Part shown: positions 9,584-18,361 of the stretch, one piece after another
Position numbering within the stretch: position 1 is the first letter of the stretch
Layout of the letters: each line of letters begins with the position of its first letter
NCBI RefSeq assembly: GCF_000717275.1
Contig: NZ_JNYV01000005.1
Span: 248,001-312,000, forward strand
Direction: 5' to 3'
Length of the DNA: 64,000 nt
Source: Kitasatospora arboriphila
GTDB lineage: Bacteria; Actinomycetota; Actinomycetes; Mycobacteriales; Mycobacteriaceae
The notes under the pieces: generated by a model
What the model was told of the DNA's origin: nothing
Databases searched by the model: none
The model's input: only the letters and a program-made list of their open reading frames with translations
Translations under genes and position numbers: made by a program

Positions 9584-10192
9584 TCAGGCTCCCGAGGGAG
9601 GGACCGGCAGGGTTTTCGGTTTCCATACGGGCCTTACCTTTTCATACGCAGAAATGGCTTCGACCTGCCGCAATGTCAGTCCGATGTCGTCCAGACCCTC
9701 CATCAGACGCCACCTTGTGTACTCATCAATTGCAAAGCGCACCACTAGGTCCCCTGCGGTGACGGTCTGATCTTCAAGGCTCACCGTCAATTCCAGTCCG
9801 GGCTGCTCTTCGAGCCGTTTCCAGAGCAGTTCGACGTCCGACTGCTCCACCTGCGCGGCCACCAAACCCGCTTTTCCGGCGTTCCCGCGGAAGATATCGG
9901 CGAATCTCGACGAGATGACAACCCGAAATCCGAAGTCGGATAACGCCCAGACGGCGTGCTCGCGCGACGACCCGGTGCCGAAGTCGGGCCCGGCCACGAG
10001 CACCGAGCCGCGGTTGTACGGCTCGGTGTTGAGGACAAAATCGGGGTCGTTGCGCCACGCGGCGAACAAACCGTCCTCAAAGCCCGTGCGAGTCACCCGC
10101 TTCAGGTAGACCGCCGGGATGATCTGATCTGTGTCGACGTTGCCCCTGCGCATCGGGACGCCGATGCCGGTGTGCGTGGTGATCGGTTCCAT
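9584..10192 (-). CDS. leuD: 3-isopropylmalate dehydratase small subunit
   Basis: Swivel-domain subunit that, with LeuC, isomerises 2-isopropylmalate to 3-isopropylmalate in leucine synthesis. 202 aa with signatures [15 protein letters not shown] (substrate-binding side), [13 protein letters not shown] and [18 protein letters not shown] 10192 starts 30 bases after the leuC stop, with a purine-rich GAAAGAA upstream, so leuCD form one operon. hupB follows about 150 bases downstream on the same strand. Confidence 0.97.
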   Translation of the reverse strand: MEPITTHTGIGVPMRRGNVDTDQIIPAVYLKRVTRTGFEDGLFAAWRNDPDFVLNTEPYNRGSVLVAGPDFGTGSSREHAVWALSDFGFRVVISSRFADIFRGNAGKAGLVAAQVEQSDVELLWKRLEEQPGLELTVSLEDQTVTAGDLVVRFAIDEYTRWRLMEGLDDIGLTLRQVEAISAYEKVRPVWKPKTLPVPPSGA

Positions 10193-10222
10193 CGTCTGTT
10201 CTTTCTTTTCGGCCTGTGAGAT

Positions 10223-11671
10223 TTATCGGACGGGATCGGGCAGATCCGTGGGCGCAGAAAGCCGACCTCGGATCGCAGTGGCCGCCGCCACCGCCGGGGA
10301 GACCAGATGGGTTCGGCCGCCCTTGCCCTGTCGCCCTTCGAAATTCCGGTTCGATGTGGACGCACACCGTTCGCCTGGCGCCAGCTGGTCCGGGTTCATC
10401 CCCAGACACATCGAGCACCCCGCCTGTCGCCACTGTGCGCCCGCGGCATCGAATATCTCACCGAGGCCCTCCTGCTCGGCCTGCAGCCGCACACGGGTGG
10501 ACCCGGGAACGATCAGCATGCGCATCCCGTCGGCGATCTTGCGACCGTCGAGGATCTCGGCCACCGCACGTAGGTCCTCGATGCGCCCGTTGGTGCACGA
10601 TCCGACGAAGACGGTGTCCACCTCCACATCACGCAGTGGGGTTCCGGGCTTCAAATCCATGTACTCGAGCGCCTTCTGCGCCGAGGCGGCCAGCCCCTCG
10701 TCGGTCATCTCGGCCGGGTCCGGCACCGTGGCACCGAGAGGTGCCCCCTGTCCGGGGTTGGTCCCCCAGGTGACGAACGGCGTCAGCGACGCCGCGTCGA
10801 TGTGCACCTCGGCATCGAAGACAGCGTCCGGATCGGTACGCAATTGCCGCCAATTCTCCACCGCCGCGTCCCAATCGGCACCCTGCGGGGCGTGCGGACG
10901 GCCCTTGATGAACTCGAAGGTGGTGTCGTCGGGAGCGATCAGACCCGCGCGTGCACCGGCCTCAATCGACATGTTGCACACGGTCATCCGTGCTTCCATC
11001 GACAGCTTCTCGATCGCCGATCCGCGGTACTCGAGGACGTAACCCTGCCCTCCGCCGGTGCCGATCTTGGCAATGATCGCCAGGATCAGGTCCTTGCTCG
11101 TCACGCCGGGCGGCAGCTCGCCGTCGACGGTGATCGCCATTGTCTTGAAGGGGCGCAACGACAAAGTCTGAGTCGCCATGACGTGTTCGACCTCAGAGGT
11201 GCCGATGCCCATCGCGATCGCACCGAAGGCGCCGTGGGTCGAGGTGTGGCTGTCGCCGCAGACCACTGTCATACCCGGCAGGGTGAGTCCGAGCTGTGGA
11301 CCGATGATGTGGACGATGCCCTGTTCGGCGTCGCCCATCGAATGCAGTCGGATACCGAACTCTTCGCAGTTGCGGCGGAGGGTGTCCACCTGCAATCGCG
11401 AGATGGGGTCGGCGATGACCTTGTCGATGTCGACCGTCGGGACATTGTGGTCCTCGGTCGCGATCGTGAGGTCGGGCCTGCGCACCGGACGGTTCGCCAG
11501 GCGGAGCCCATCGAATGCCTGCGGACTGGTCACCTCGTGCACGAGATGTAGATCGATGTAGATCAAATCGGGGTTGCGTGAGGATCCTTCTCCCTCACCG
11601 CGGACCACAACATGCTCTTCCCAGACCTTTTCGGCCAGGGTCATCGGACGGTCGGTCACCACAATCACCAC
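10223..11671 (-). CDS. leuC: 3-isopropylmalate dehydratase large subunit
   Basis: Aconitase-family catalytic subunit carrying a [4Fe-4S] cluster. 482 aa. Cluster ligands are the Cys of FVGSCTNGR and the two Cys of [10 protein letters not shown]. The N-terminus [12 protein letters not shown] and the ATEDHNVPT and [12 protein letters not shown] segments are characteristic. The ORF start at 11671 leaves about 10 residues before TLAEK, as in homologues; ATG 11644 is the other candidate. A divergent IclR regulator begins 60 bases upstream with a palindrome between them, which suggests local control as known for LtbR/LeuR-type regulators of leuCD in actinobacteria. Confidence 0.97.
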   Translation of the reverse strand: MVIVVTDRPMTLAEKVWEEHVVVRGEGEGSSRNPDLIYIDLHLVHEVTSPQAFDGLRLANRPVRRPDLTIATEDHNVPTVDIDKVIADPISRLQVDTLRRNCEEFGIRLHSMGDAEQGIVHIIGPQLGLTLPGMTVVCGDSHTSTHGAFGAIAMGIGTSEVEHVMATQTLSLRPFKTMAITVDGELPPGVTSKDLILAIIAKIGTGGGQGYVLEYRGSAIEKLSMEARMTVCNMSIEAGARAGLIAPDDTTFEFIKGRPHAPQGADWDAAVENWRQLRTDPDAVFDAEVHIDAASLTPFVTWGTNPGQGAPLGATVPDPAEMTDEGLAASAQKALEYMDLKPGTPLRDVEVDTVFVGSCTNGRIEDLRAVAEILDGRKIADGMRMLIVPGSTRVRLQAEQEGLGEIFDAAGAQWRQAGCSMCLGMNPDQLAPGERCASTSNRNFEGRQGKGGRTHLVSPAVAAATAIRGRLSAPTDLPDPVR

Positions 11672-11706
11672 TTTTCTGTCTTACCGAGTTGGGGCTGGCA
11701 TCTCAG

Positions 11707-11724
11707 TATGCGAGAGCATAGTAT
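11707..11724. promoter_or_regulatory. Putative IclR operator and leaderless promoter between leuC and the IclR gene
   Basis: A perfect inverted repeat TATGC-GAGA-GCATA lies at 11707-11720. TAGTAT at 11719-11724 fits a -10 box for the IclR gene, whose GTG begins 6 bases later, implying a leaderless message. The repeat overlaps this -10 and lies about 36 bases upstream of leuC, a good place for shared repression and autoregulation. Confidence 0.55.
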
Positions 11725-11730
11725 CGGCTT

Positions 11731-12450
11731 GTGAGAAATGATACCGCATCGGCCACCTCCAGTGGCATCGGCGTTCTGGACAAATCCGTTGCAGTTCTGC
11801 ACGCCGTCGCCGAGGGCCCGTGCAATCTGGGAGAGCTCTGTTCACGCACCGGCCTGCCCCGCGCCACCGCGCACCGATTGGCGGTCGGCCTCGAGACCCA
11901 TCGACTGCTGGCACGCAACACATCCGGCCTGTGGTGCCCCGGTCCGGTCTTGGGCGAATTGGCGGCCGGTGCCACCGACACGGTCCGCGAGGCCGCAGCT
12001 CTGGTGCTGCCGAGGCTTCGCGAGATCACCGGGGAAAGTGTGCAGCTCTATCGCCGCGAGGGTGCCGACCGCATCTGTGTCGCGGCGATCGAACCGCCGT
12101 CGGGACTTCGGGACACGGTCCCGGTCGGCGCGCGTCTGCCGATGAACGCCGGTTCCGGAGCGAAGGTCCTTCTTGCCTGGGCCGATCCGGCGACCGCGCG
12201 ATTGTTGTTGGGGGAGAACGGATTCAGCGAGCGAACATTGCTCGAGGTGCGACGACGCGGCTGGGCACAGAGCGTCGGAGAACGCGAGCCCGGCGTCGCG
12301 AGTGTGTCCGCCCCGGTTCGCAGCCCCAGCGGCGAGGTGATCGCGGCCATCTCGGTATCCGGCCCCATCGACCGTATGGGCCGGCGTCCGGGATCGCGAT
12401 GGGCCGCTGACCTGCTGGCTGCAGCCGATGCGATCAACAAGCGGCTGTAG
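11731..12450 (+). CDS. IclR-family transcriptional regulator, probable regulator of leuCD
   Basis: 239 aa with an N-terminal winged helix-turn-helix (about residues 14-62; CNLGELCSRTGLPRATAHRL is the recognition region) and a C-terminal IclR effector-binding domain (about 75-239) containing GARLPMNAGSGAKV and VSAPVRSPSGEVIAAISVSG. It is in the place of Rv2989 and of C. glutamicum LtbR, which controls leuB and leuCD, so the same job is inferred. It starts at GTG 11731, probably leaderless, and is divergent from leuC with a 14-bp palindrome in between. The effector is unknown. Confidence 0.93.
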   Translation: MRNDTASATSSGIGVLDKSVAVLHAVAEGPCNLGELCSRTGLPRATAHRLAVGLETHRLLARNTSGLWCPGPVLGELAAGATDTVREAAALVLPRLREITGESVQLYRREGADRICVAAIEPPSGLRDTVPVGARLPMNAGSGAKVLLAWADPATARLLLGENGFSERTLLEVRRRGWAQSVGEREPGVASVSAPVRSPSGEVIAAISVSGPIDRMGRRPGSRWAADLLAAADAINKRL

Positions 12451-12538
12451 CGCGGCATTAGTGTGTGAGAACACGTTCATCTGAGATGGAGATTGAGGGT
12501 CGTCGACCCATCACTCTCCCGCGGCGAGAGGGCACCGA

Positions 12539-13045
12539 GTGGGTACGAACGAGCGCGGCAAGATTGTCATGAGCGAGGACGAGATCTCGACGTTCATCGT
12601 CCAGAGCCGAACCGCGACACTGGCAACGGTGTCCGCTCAGAGCAGGCCGCACCTCGTCGCGATGTGGTACGCGGTGATCGACGGCGAGATCTGGTTCGAG
12701 ACCAAGGCCAAGTCACAGAAGGCGGTGAACGTGCGCCGCAACCCGATCTGCACCGTGATGATCGAAGACGGCCTGACCTACGACAAACTCCGCGGCGTCG
12801 CGATCGAAGGCACGGCATCGATCCACGACGATCCCGACACCATCCTGAAGGTCGGGATCAGTGTGTGGGAACGGTACAACGGCCCGTACACCGAAGAGAT
12901 GCGACCGTTTGTAGACCAGATGATGAACAAGCGCGTGGCGGTCCGGGTCTCACCCGACCGCGTCCGCAGCTGGGATCACCGCAAACTGGGTATGCCCGAG
13001 ATCCCGTTGGCCGGCAGCACAGCTGAGTTCCTGAACCAGCAGTGA
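12539..13045 (+). CDS. Split-barrel flavin/F420-binding protein (pyridoxamine-phosphate-oxidase-like)
   Basis: 168 aa with the PNPOx-like split-barrel fold: TATLATVSAQSRPHLVAMWY at the N-terminal strands, WFETKAKSQKAVNVRRNP for phosphate and cofactor contacts, and a C-terminal helix. It is the positional counterpart of Rv2991, an FDOR-B family F420-binding protein. The cofactor here is inferred from that; FMN cannot be excluded. GTG 12539 is taken as the start; ATG 12569 (MSEDEIS) is an alternative. It follows the IclR gene on the same strand after 88 bases. Confidence 0.85.
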   Translation: MGTNERGKIVMSEDEISTFIVQSRTATLATVSAQSRPHLVAMWYAVIDGEIWFETKAKSQKAVNVRRNPICTVMIEDGLTYDKLRGVAIEGTASIHDDPDTILKVGISVWERYNGPYTEEMRPFVDQMMNKRVAVRVSPDRVRSWDHRKLGMPEIPLAGSTAEFLNQQ

Positions 13046-13073
13046 TCGCGTGCACCGACCGCCGAGTGTGTGA

Positions 13074-13298
13074 TCACTCGGCCAGGTGCGCGGCGATTTC
13101 GTCCAGGACCGGGTCACCGTCGGCGGCATTCTGGACCTGATCGCGCCACGACGACAATTTCGCATCCCTGGCGTGGATGTCGTCCGCACTCTCGGTGGCG
13201 CTGGTGGTCGATGACGTCCCCGGCATATCCGGTGATGATGATCCGATCCTCAGGTCGAGTTCGGCGAGCAGCTCGTTCTTCGTCATCTTCTTGGTCAT
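13074..13298 (-). CDS. Small hypothetical protein
   Basis: A 74-aa protein beginning MTKKMTKNELLAEL, with a Ser/Thr-rich middle and the acidic end DPVLDEIAAHLAE. No family is recognised and no membrane segment is present. ATG 13298 has AGGA about 8 bases upstream; a longer frame would start at TTG 13334. It is antisense to nothing annotated and lies in the short accessory stretch before the tRNA genes. Moderately likely to be real on the strength of its ribosome binding site. Confidence 0.55.
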   Translation of the reverse strand: MTKKMTKNELLAELDLRIGSSSPDMPGTSSTTSATESADDIHARDAKLSSWRDQVQNAADGDPVLDEIAAHLAE

Positions 13299-13441
13299 TG
13301 GCCAATCCTGCGTCAGGCACGTAGCTTTCTTCAACTCGTCGCCCGATCGACGGCATAGAGACGCACACGCGGTGGATCCAGTCAGCTGTCCGACGGCTTT
13401 TGTACGCTCATCGGGTTGACCCCGTACTCGAGGAGGTACCG

Positions 13442-13672
13442 ATGGTGCACTATCTGCGCCTCGTCTCGGACTCTGGTCGCGAGTTGAACTACCGGCTCCA
13501 TCACGATGCCGATCCCGACTCGATCCAGACCTGGCTCGCCGAAGGCGTTCGAGCGCAAGCGTTCGTCAACGTCCCGATCGTGATGGACGGCCAGGTGGAG
13601 ATCACCACGCTCGCCGTGCAACCGGGGCGCTGGGCGGCCTGGATGGTGTTCCACGTCGCCCAACCTCTCTGA
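13442..13672 (+). CDS. Small hypothetical protein upstream of the amidase
   Basis: A 76-aa protein starting MVHYLRLVSDSG, with an excellent ribosome binding site (GAGGAGGT four bases before ATG 13442). Predicted soluble with mixed beta strands; there is no signal peptide and no recognised domain. It ends 38 bases before the amidase on the same strand and is probably co-transcribed. The pair could be a phage-derived or antibacterial cassette, but nothing in this protein shows a function. Confidence 0.65.
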   Translation: MVHYLRLVSDSGRELNYRLHHDADPDSIQTWLAEGVRAQAFVNVPIVMDGQVEITTLAVQPGRWAAWMVFHVAQPL

Positions 13673-13710
13673 CGCGACCGCACCCGACAAGACACCAAGG
13701 AGACGCTGCC

Positions 13711-14742
13711 GTGGCAGATCCCGTCTGGCTCGCCGACGTTCTGCGCGCAGAGGGTGTGGAGACCGTGGAGTATCCGGGCTGGCTTGACCGCGGCCACGGC
13801 GATTTCGGCCAGATCACCCACGTCATGGCACACCACACCGGTGGTAATGCCAGTCCCCGATCCATCGCCGAGCATCCTGAATTGGGACTGAGTTCCCAGA
13901 TACACCTTGCCCGCAACGGCGTCGCGACAGTTGTGGGCGCGGGCATCGCATGGCATGCCGGTCCTGGCGACTGGCCCGGCATTCCCACCGATGACGCCAA
14001 CCGGGTCTCCATCGGGATCGAGGCGGAGAACAGCGGCACCGAAGGATGGTCCGCGGCGCAGTACTGGGCTTACGTGAAGGTGTGTGCAGCGATCTGCCGT
14101 CAGCTCGGACTGGGCGCAGATCGCGTCATCGGTCACAAGGAATGGGCCGGCCGCTCGCAGGGGAAGTGGGACCCGGGCGGTATCGACATGGACGCGTTTC
14201 GGCAAGACATCCAGCAACAGATCAACCGAGGCCCGACACCGCCGGCGGTCAACCAGATCGATGAGGTCCAGAAGGTCGCGGGTTTTTGGCTGGGAGAACG
14301 TGAGACACCCGGAGAGATGATCTGCGGATCAGACGGCGCAGGCAGGTACGCGAAATTCCGCGCCGGCTACGTCTACTGGCACCCGCGGTTCGGCGCACAT
14401 GCGGTGAACATGCGCATCTTCGAGTACTGGGCCGGATTGAACTGGGAGAACGGTCCTCTGGGATACCCCGTGCAGGGTCACACCTACGTGGAGGGGGTGG
14501 GCGACATCCAGGCGTTCGAACGCGGCGTCGTGTTCCGCAAATTGGGAGACGACCCCGGACACCATGTTCACGGCGTGATCGGCGACGCGTACTACCGCCG
14601 AGGGGCCGAAACCGGTGAGCTGGGTTGGCCGGTGTCCAACGAGTACGAGTACAACGGCGGCCGAGCACAGGACTTCGAAAACGGCTCGCTGGCCTGGCAT
14701 CCCACCGGGGCCGTTCGTATTTCCACACCGTCCACCGACTGA
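13711..14742 (+). CDS. N-acetylmuramoyl-L-alanine amidase with LGFP-type repeats
   Basis: A peptidoglycan hydrolase of 343 aa. The Amidase_2 domain (about 25-170) keeps the expected zinc-site residues: HHTGG at 41-45, His142 in GHKEW and Asp154 in DPGG. From about 185 to 340 come LGFP-like repeats (ENGPLGYPVQ, TGELGWPVSNEY), a cell-wall-binding module of arabinogalactan-containing actinobacteria. No signal peptide is visible, the usual state of phage endolysins rather than of secreted amidases. GTG 13711 is preceded by AAGGAG at 8 bases. The layout matches phage lysin A proteins, so it may be a domesticated phage gene; an export route is not evident. Confidence 0.9.
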   Translation: MADPVWLADVLRAEGVETVEYPGWLDRGHGDFGQITHVMAHHTGGNASPRSIAEHPELGLSSQIHLARNGVATVVGAGIAWHAGPGDWPGIPTDDANRVSIGIEAENSGTEGWSAAQYWAYVKVCAAICRQLGLGADRVIGHKEWAGRSQGKWDPGGIDMDAFRQDIQQQINRGPTPPAVNQIDEVQKVAGFWLGERETPGEMICGSDGAGRYAKFRAGYVYWHPRFGAHAVNMRIFEYWAGLNWENGPLGYPVQGHTYVEGVGDIQAFERGVVFRKLGDDPGHHVHGVIGDAYYRRGAETGELGWPVSNEYEYNGGRAQDFENGSLAWHPTGAVRISTPSTD

Positions 14743-14795
14743 ACCGGGGAGACTGGCCCCGCCGACCCGAAACTCTGCTGCCGCGACCCAAAACA

Positions 14796-14834
14796 AAAGA
14801 CCCTCTCCCCTGCGTTGCAGGTGAGAGGGTCTTT
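14796..14834. terminator. Bidirectional terminator between the amidase and the tRNA genes
   Basis: Stem of 18 bp with one mismatch (14796-14813 and 14817-14834), a 3-base loop, and A/T runs at both outer ends. It can stop the amidase transcript (plus) and the gltX-tRNA transcript (minus). Confidence 0.88.
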
Positions 14835-14840
14835 CTGTTG

Positions 14841-14913
14841 TAGCCCCGACGGGATTCGAACCCGCGCTACCGCCTTGAGAGGGCGGCGTCCTAGGCCGCT
14901 AGACGACGGGGCC
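14841..14913 (-). tRNA. tRNA-Glu (CTC)
   Basis: A 73-nt cloverleaf: the 7-bp acceptor stem GGCCCCG/CGGGGCT has a G-U first pair, the anticodon stem encloses CTC, and the T-loop is TTCGAAT. The 3' CCA is not encoded. It lies downstream of gltX and tRNA-Gln on the same strand and just before a terminator. Confidence 0.96.
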
Positions 14914-14941
14914 AGAACTGTCACAGCTGAGCTGTGAACCG

Positions 14942-15013
14942 CTGGGGTACCAGGACTCGAACCTAGAATGGCGGTACCAGAAACCGCTGTGTTGCCAATT
15001 ACACCATACCCCA
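14942..15013 (-). tRNA. tRNA-Gln (CTG)
   Basis: A 72-nt cloverleaf: acceptor TGGGGTA/TACCCCA with discriminator G, anticodon loop TTCTGGT giving CTG, and T-loop TTCGAGT. The U-A first pair is typical of bacterial tRNA-Gln. CCA is not encoded. It lies between gltX and tRNA-Glu, so the enzyme and two of its substrates may share a transcript. Confidence 0.96.
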
Positions 15014-15114
15014 ATGGGTGCTTTCCAAGCCGCTTGTGACCGCCGGAAAAGCGCCGAAAAGAAGGGTATCAAACCCCCCGCCAGAACCTACAATCGCCAG
15101 CTCAGAACGGGTTT

Positions 15115-16587
15115 TCAGCAGAAGTTTGCCCGGGCTTGCCGCAAACGCTCGAGACTGCGCGCCTCGCCGAGCAGCTCGAGCGACTCGAACAGTGGCGGGC
15201 TGATGTGGGATCCCGTCACCGCCACCCGCACCGGGCCGAACGCCTTGCGCGGCTTGAGCTCCAGCTTGTCCACCAGCGCATCTTTGAGGGCCGCCTCGAT
15301 CGCGGGGGTGGTCCACTCGTCCAGAGCGCTCAGAGCGGCGATGGTGGCGTCGAGCACCGGCCCGGCGTCGGCTCCCAGGTTCTTGCGCGCAGCCGTCTCG
15401 TCGATGGCGAAGTCGCTGTCGGGAACATAGAGGAACGCGATCAGACCCCATGCGTCACCGAGAACCTGGATGCGGGTCTGCACCAGATCGGCGACCACGG
15501 TGAACTGTTTCTCGTCCACAGGCTGGGTCAGCAGCCCAGCGGAGACCAGGTACGTGCGCAGCCGGCCGGCGAAGTCGTCCGGAGCCAAGCGTCGAATGTG
15601 CTCGGCGTTGATTGCGTCGGCCTTCTTCTGGTCGAACCGGGCCGGGTTGGAGTTGACCTGACGGATGTCGAACGCCGCGATCATCTCGTCGAGGGTGAAG
15701 ATGTCGTGATCGTCGGCGATGCCCCAGCCGAGTAGCGCCAGGTAATTCAGCAGCCCCTCGGGGATAAATCCCCGGTCGCGGTGGTGGAACAGACTCGATT
15801 CCGGGTCGCGCTTCGACAGCTTCTTGTTGCCTTCGCCCATCACAAATGGAAGGTGACCGAATTCTGGTGTGCGCTTTGCGATTCCGATCCGGGCCAGCGC
15901 CTCGTACAGCGCGATCTGGCGAGGCGTGGACGACAGCAGGTCCTCGCCCCGCAGTACGTGGGTGATGTTCATCAGGGCGTCGTCGACCGGATTGACCAAC
16001 GTGTACAACGGATCACCGTTGCCGCGCGTCAAGGCGAAGTCGGGGACCGTGCCCGCCCGGATCACCGTGCGGCCGCGCACGAGATCGTCCCACTCGATGT
16101 CGCGGTCGGGCATCGGCAAACGCACCACCGAGGTTCGGCCTTCGTCGCGGTAGGCCTGCTTTTGCTCATCGGTCAGCGTGCGGTCGAAGTTGTCGTAACC
16201 CAGTTTGGGGTCGCGGCCGGCCGCCTTGTGACGGGCCTCGACCTCGTCGGCCGTCGAGAAGGCCTCATACGCTTCGCCGGCCTCGAGCAGCTTGGCCACC
16301 ACGTCGAGATGCTGCGCCTTGCGCAGCGACTGACGGTACGGCTCGTACGGGCCACCAACCTCGGGGCCTTCGTCCCACTCGAGCCCGAGCCACCGAAGGG
16401 CGTCGAGCAAGGACTGATACGACTCCTCGCTGTCTCGCGCCGCGTCGGTGTCCTCGATCCGGAACACGAAGGTGCCGCCGGTGTGCCGCGCATGGGCGAA
16501 GTTGAACAGCGCGGTGCGCACCAGACCGACGTGGGGGGTGCCGGTCGGTGATGGACAGAAACGGACGCGGACCTGCGAATCACTCAT
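15115..16587 (-). CDS. gltX: Glutamyl-tRNA synthetase (probably non-discriminating)
   Basis: Class I synthetase of 490 aa. The HIGH-type motif is [11 protein letters not shown] (HVGL at 19-22) and the KMSKS-type motif is KKLSKRD near residue 255. Because gatA, gatB and gatC are in the same window and no glutaminyl-tRNA synthetase is seen, this enzyme probably charges both tRNA-Glu and tRNA-Gln with glutamate, the latter being amidated by GatCAB. Both tRNA genes lie directly downstream on the same strand. ATG 16587 gives the usual N-terminus. Confidence 0.97.
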   Translation of the reverse strand: MSDSQVRVRFCPSPTGTPHVGLVRTALFNFAHARHTGGTFVFRIEDTDAARDSEESYQSLLDALRWLGLEWDEGPEVGGPYEPYRQSLRKAQHLDVVAKLLEAGEAYEAFSTADEVEARHKAAGRDPKLGYDNFDRTLTDEQKQAYRDEGRTSVVRLPMPDRDIEWDDLVRGRTVIRAGTVPDFALTRGNGDPLYTLVNPVDDALMNITHVLRGEDLLSSTPRQIALYEALARIGIAKRTPEFGHLPFVMGEGNKKLSKRDPESSLFHHRDRGFIPEGLLNYLALLGWGIADDHDIFTLDEMIAAFDIRQVNSNPARFDQKKADAINAEHIRRLAPDDFAGRLRTYLVSAGLLTQPVDEKQFTVVADLVQTRIQVLGDAWGLIAFLYVPDSDFAIDETAARKNLGADAGPVLDATIAALSALDEWTTPAIEAALKDALVDKLELKPRKAFGPVRVAVTGSHISPPLFESLELLGEARSLERLRQARANFC

Positions 16588-16635
16588 GTCCCCAGGCTAT
16601 CGCTGACCGCCGGCCGGCCCTCGCCCGGTCGTGGC

Positions 16636-17463
16636 TCAGCGGGCGTGCTGGTCGAGGAACCCGATCAGCAATGAGTTCACCTCGTCGGGTTGCTCGAGAT
16701 ACCCGTAGTGTCCGGCCTTCTCGACAACGCGGTACTCGGCACTGCCGATCGCGTCGGCGACCTCGCGCGCAAGGTGAGGTGGCAACGTCCGATCGTCGGC
16801 GAAGCCGACCACGAGAGAAGGCGTGCTGATGGCCGCATAGGCCGACAGCCGGTCGCTCTCGCCGTCGTGCAACGCCAGTTGCGCACGCACTCCCGCAGTG
16901 TTGGATTGACCCGAGAATTCGATGACGTCCAGCCAATCCCGGACCGCGGCGTCATCGTCGAGTGTGTGTCGCGACAGGTTCAGGTGCGCGGTGATCGCAG
17001 CGTGATAGCGCGGCGGGAGCGTGATGCCCTGGTCATACAGGGCACGCTCACCCTCTGAGATCGCCTCTTGGAGAGGCCCACTGCGGCCGTACGTGGCGAT
17101 CATCGCCGCGCACTTGACGAGATCGGGACGAGCCAGCGCCAACTCCTGGGTGATCTTCGCTCCCAGCGAGGTGCCGATCACCGCGGCCGGGCCCGCACCG
17201 ATGAACTCGATCAGTGCAGCGGTGTCGGCCACCATGTCGGCAAGAGTGAACCCACCGGGACACTCGCTCGACGGAGAGATCCCGCGGTTGTCGAACGTGA
17301 TGACCCGGTAGCCGGCCTTGACCAACGCCGGCTGCTGGTGCGCTTTCCACACCCGGCCGGGGCTGCCCGTCCCCATCACCATCACGACCAGAGGACCGGT
17401 CCCCGCGTCTTCATAACTCAGCTGAATTCCGTTGACCTGAGCGGTCTTGGGTTGTGGCCGCAC
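16636..17463 (-). CDS. Alpha/beta hydrolase
   Basis: A 275-aa alpha/beta-hydrolase-fold protein. The oxyanion region is MGTGSPGRVW, the nucleophile elbow GTSLGAK carries Ser, an acid is available in VVGFADDRTLP, and the His is in KAGHYGYLEQP. It resembles esterases and C-C or epoxide hydrolases; the substrate is unknown. GTG 17463 lies one base after the stop of the upstream FAH-family gene, so the two are translated together and may act in one catabolic route for a ring-cleavage or fumarylacetoacetate-like product (inference). Confidence 0.88.
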   Translation of the reverse strand: MRPQPKTAQVNGIQLSYEDAGTGPLVVMVMGTGSPGRVWKAHQQPALVKAGYRVITFDNRGISPSSECPGGFTLADMVADTAALIEFIGAGPAAVIGTSLGAKITQELALARPDLVKCAAMIATYGRSGPLQEAISEGERALYDQGITLPPRYHAAITAHLNLSRHTLDDDAAVRDWLDVIEFSGQSNTAGVRAQLALHDGESDRLSAYAAISTPSLVVGFADDRTLPPHLAREVADAIGSAEYRVVEKAGHYGYLEQPDEVNSLLIGFLDQHAR

Positions 17464-17464
17464 G

Positions 17465-18241
17465 TCACTTGCCCCGATCGGCGATCGGATTGGTGAGGGT
17501 TCCGATGCCCTCGACCGTCACGCTCACCGTCTGGCCGGCGTTCATGGGGCCGATACCTTCTGGGGTGCCCGTCAGGATGACGTCTCCCGGGAGCAGGGTC
17601 ATCACCGCGCTGATCCACTCCACGATCTCACCGACGTCGTGGAGCATCAGACTGGTCCGACTGCGCTGCCTCACCTCGCCGTCGAGTTCTGTGCGGATCT
17701 CGAGATCGCCTGGGTCGAGCTCGGTTTCGATCCATGGGCCGAGAGGACAGAACGTGTCGTGCCCCTTACCGCGGGTCCACTGACCATCGGCCTTCTGCTG
17801 ATCGCGAGCAGTCACATCGTTACCGACCGTGTAGCCGAGGATGACGTCTTTGGCGGCAGAGGCCTTCACATCACGGCACGGTCGACCGATGACAACGGCC
17901 AGCTCGCCCTCGTAGTCGACCCGCTCCGACGACTTGGGTCGCAGAATGGGCACCTGGGGACCGATGATCGACGTGTTCGGCTTGATGAAGATGACCGGGT
18001 TCGCCGGCACGTCCGTCTCCATCTCCGCCGCGTGCGCGGCGTAGTTCTTACCGATGCAGATCACCTTGCTGGCCAGGATGGGCGCCAACAGCCTGGTGTC
18101 GGCCAGTTGCCAGCTGCGGCCCGTGAACGTGGGTGTGCCGAAGGGATGCTCGGCGATCTCGCGGGCGGTGGCATCACCGCCTTCTCCCTCGATACTGACA
18201 AAGGCAACCCCGTCGGGGCTCGCAATTCGACCTAGACGCAT
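17465..18241 (-). CDS. Fumarylacetoacetate hydrolase-family protein
   Basis: 258 aa, the counterpart of Rv2993c. FAH fold with metal-binding acidic residues in VDYEGELAVVIG and the conserved GKNYAAHAAE, FIKPNTSI, GNDVTARDQQ and LTGTPEGIGPM segments. Members hydrolyse or isomerise beta-diketo and hydroxy-dienoate compounds; the real substrate here is not known. The frame is open up to 18469, but ATG 18241 (MRLGRIASPDG) is where homologues start. It overlaps nothing and is followed by the hydrolase after one base. Confidence 0.9.
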   Translation of the reverse strand: MRLGRIASPDGVAFVSIEGEGGDATAREIAEHPFGTPTFTGRSWQLADTRLLAPILASKVICIGKNYAAHAAEMETDVPANPVIFIKPNTSIIGPQVPILRPKSSERVDYEGELAVVIGRPCRDVKASAAKDVILGYTVGNDVTARDQQKADGQWTRGKGHDTFCPLGPWIETELDPGDLEIRTELDGEVRQRSRTSLMLHDVGEIVEWISAVMTLLPGDVILTGTPEGIGPMNAGQTVSVTVEGIGTLTNPIADRGK

Positions 18242-18361
18242 GGTCGCCACACTATCGCACCGGCGCCGTCTCACAGGGCGGGAGCCGGGTTGGTTGCATT
18301 CCCTAAGTGTTTTAGAATGTGGACGATATGTTTCATATGTTGAGATCGATGGAGGTGTGCG

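Noticed and set aside
13074..15013. An intact prophage next to the tRNA genes
   Set aside because: Only a lysin-like gene and two small ORFs are present; no integrase, capsid or tail genes and no duplicated tRNA end was found.
18326..18338. ATATG-TTT-CATAT upstream of the MFS gene as an operator
   Set aside because: Only 5 bp per half-site and no adjacent regulator; kept only as a remark in the MFS entry.
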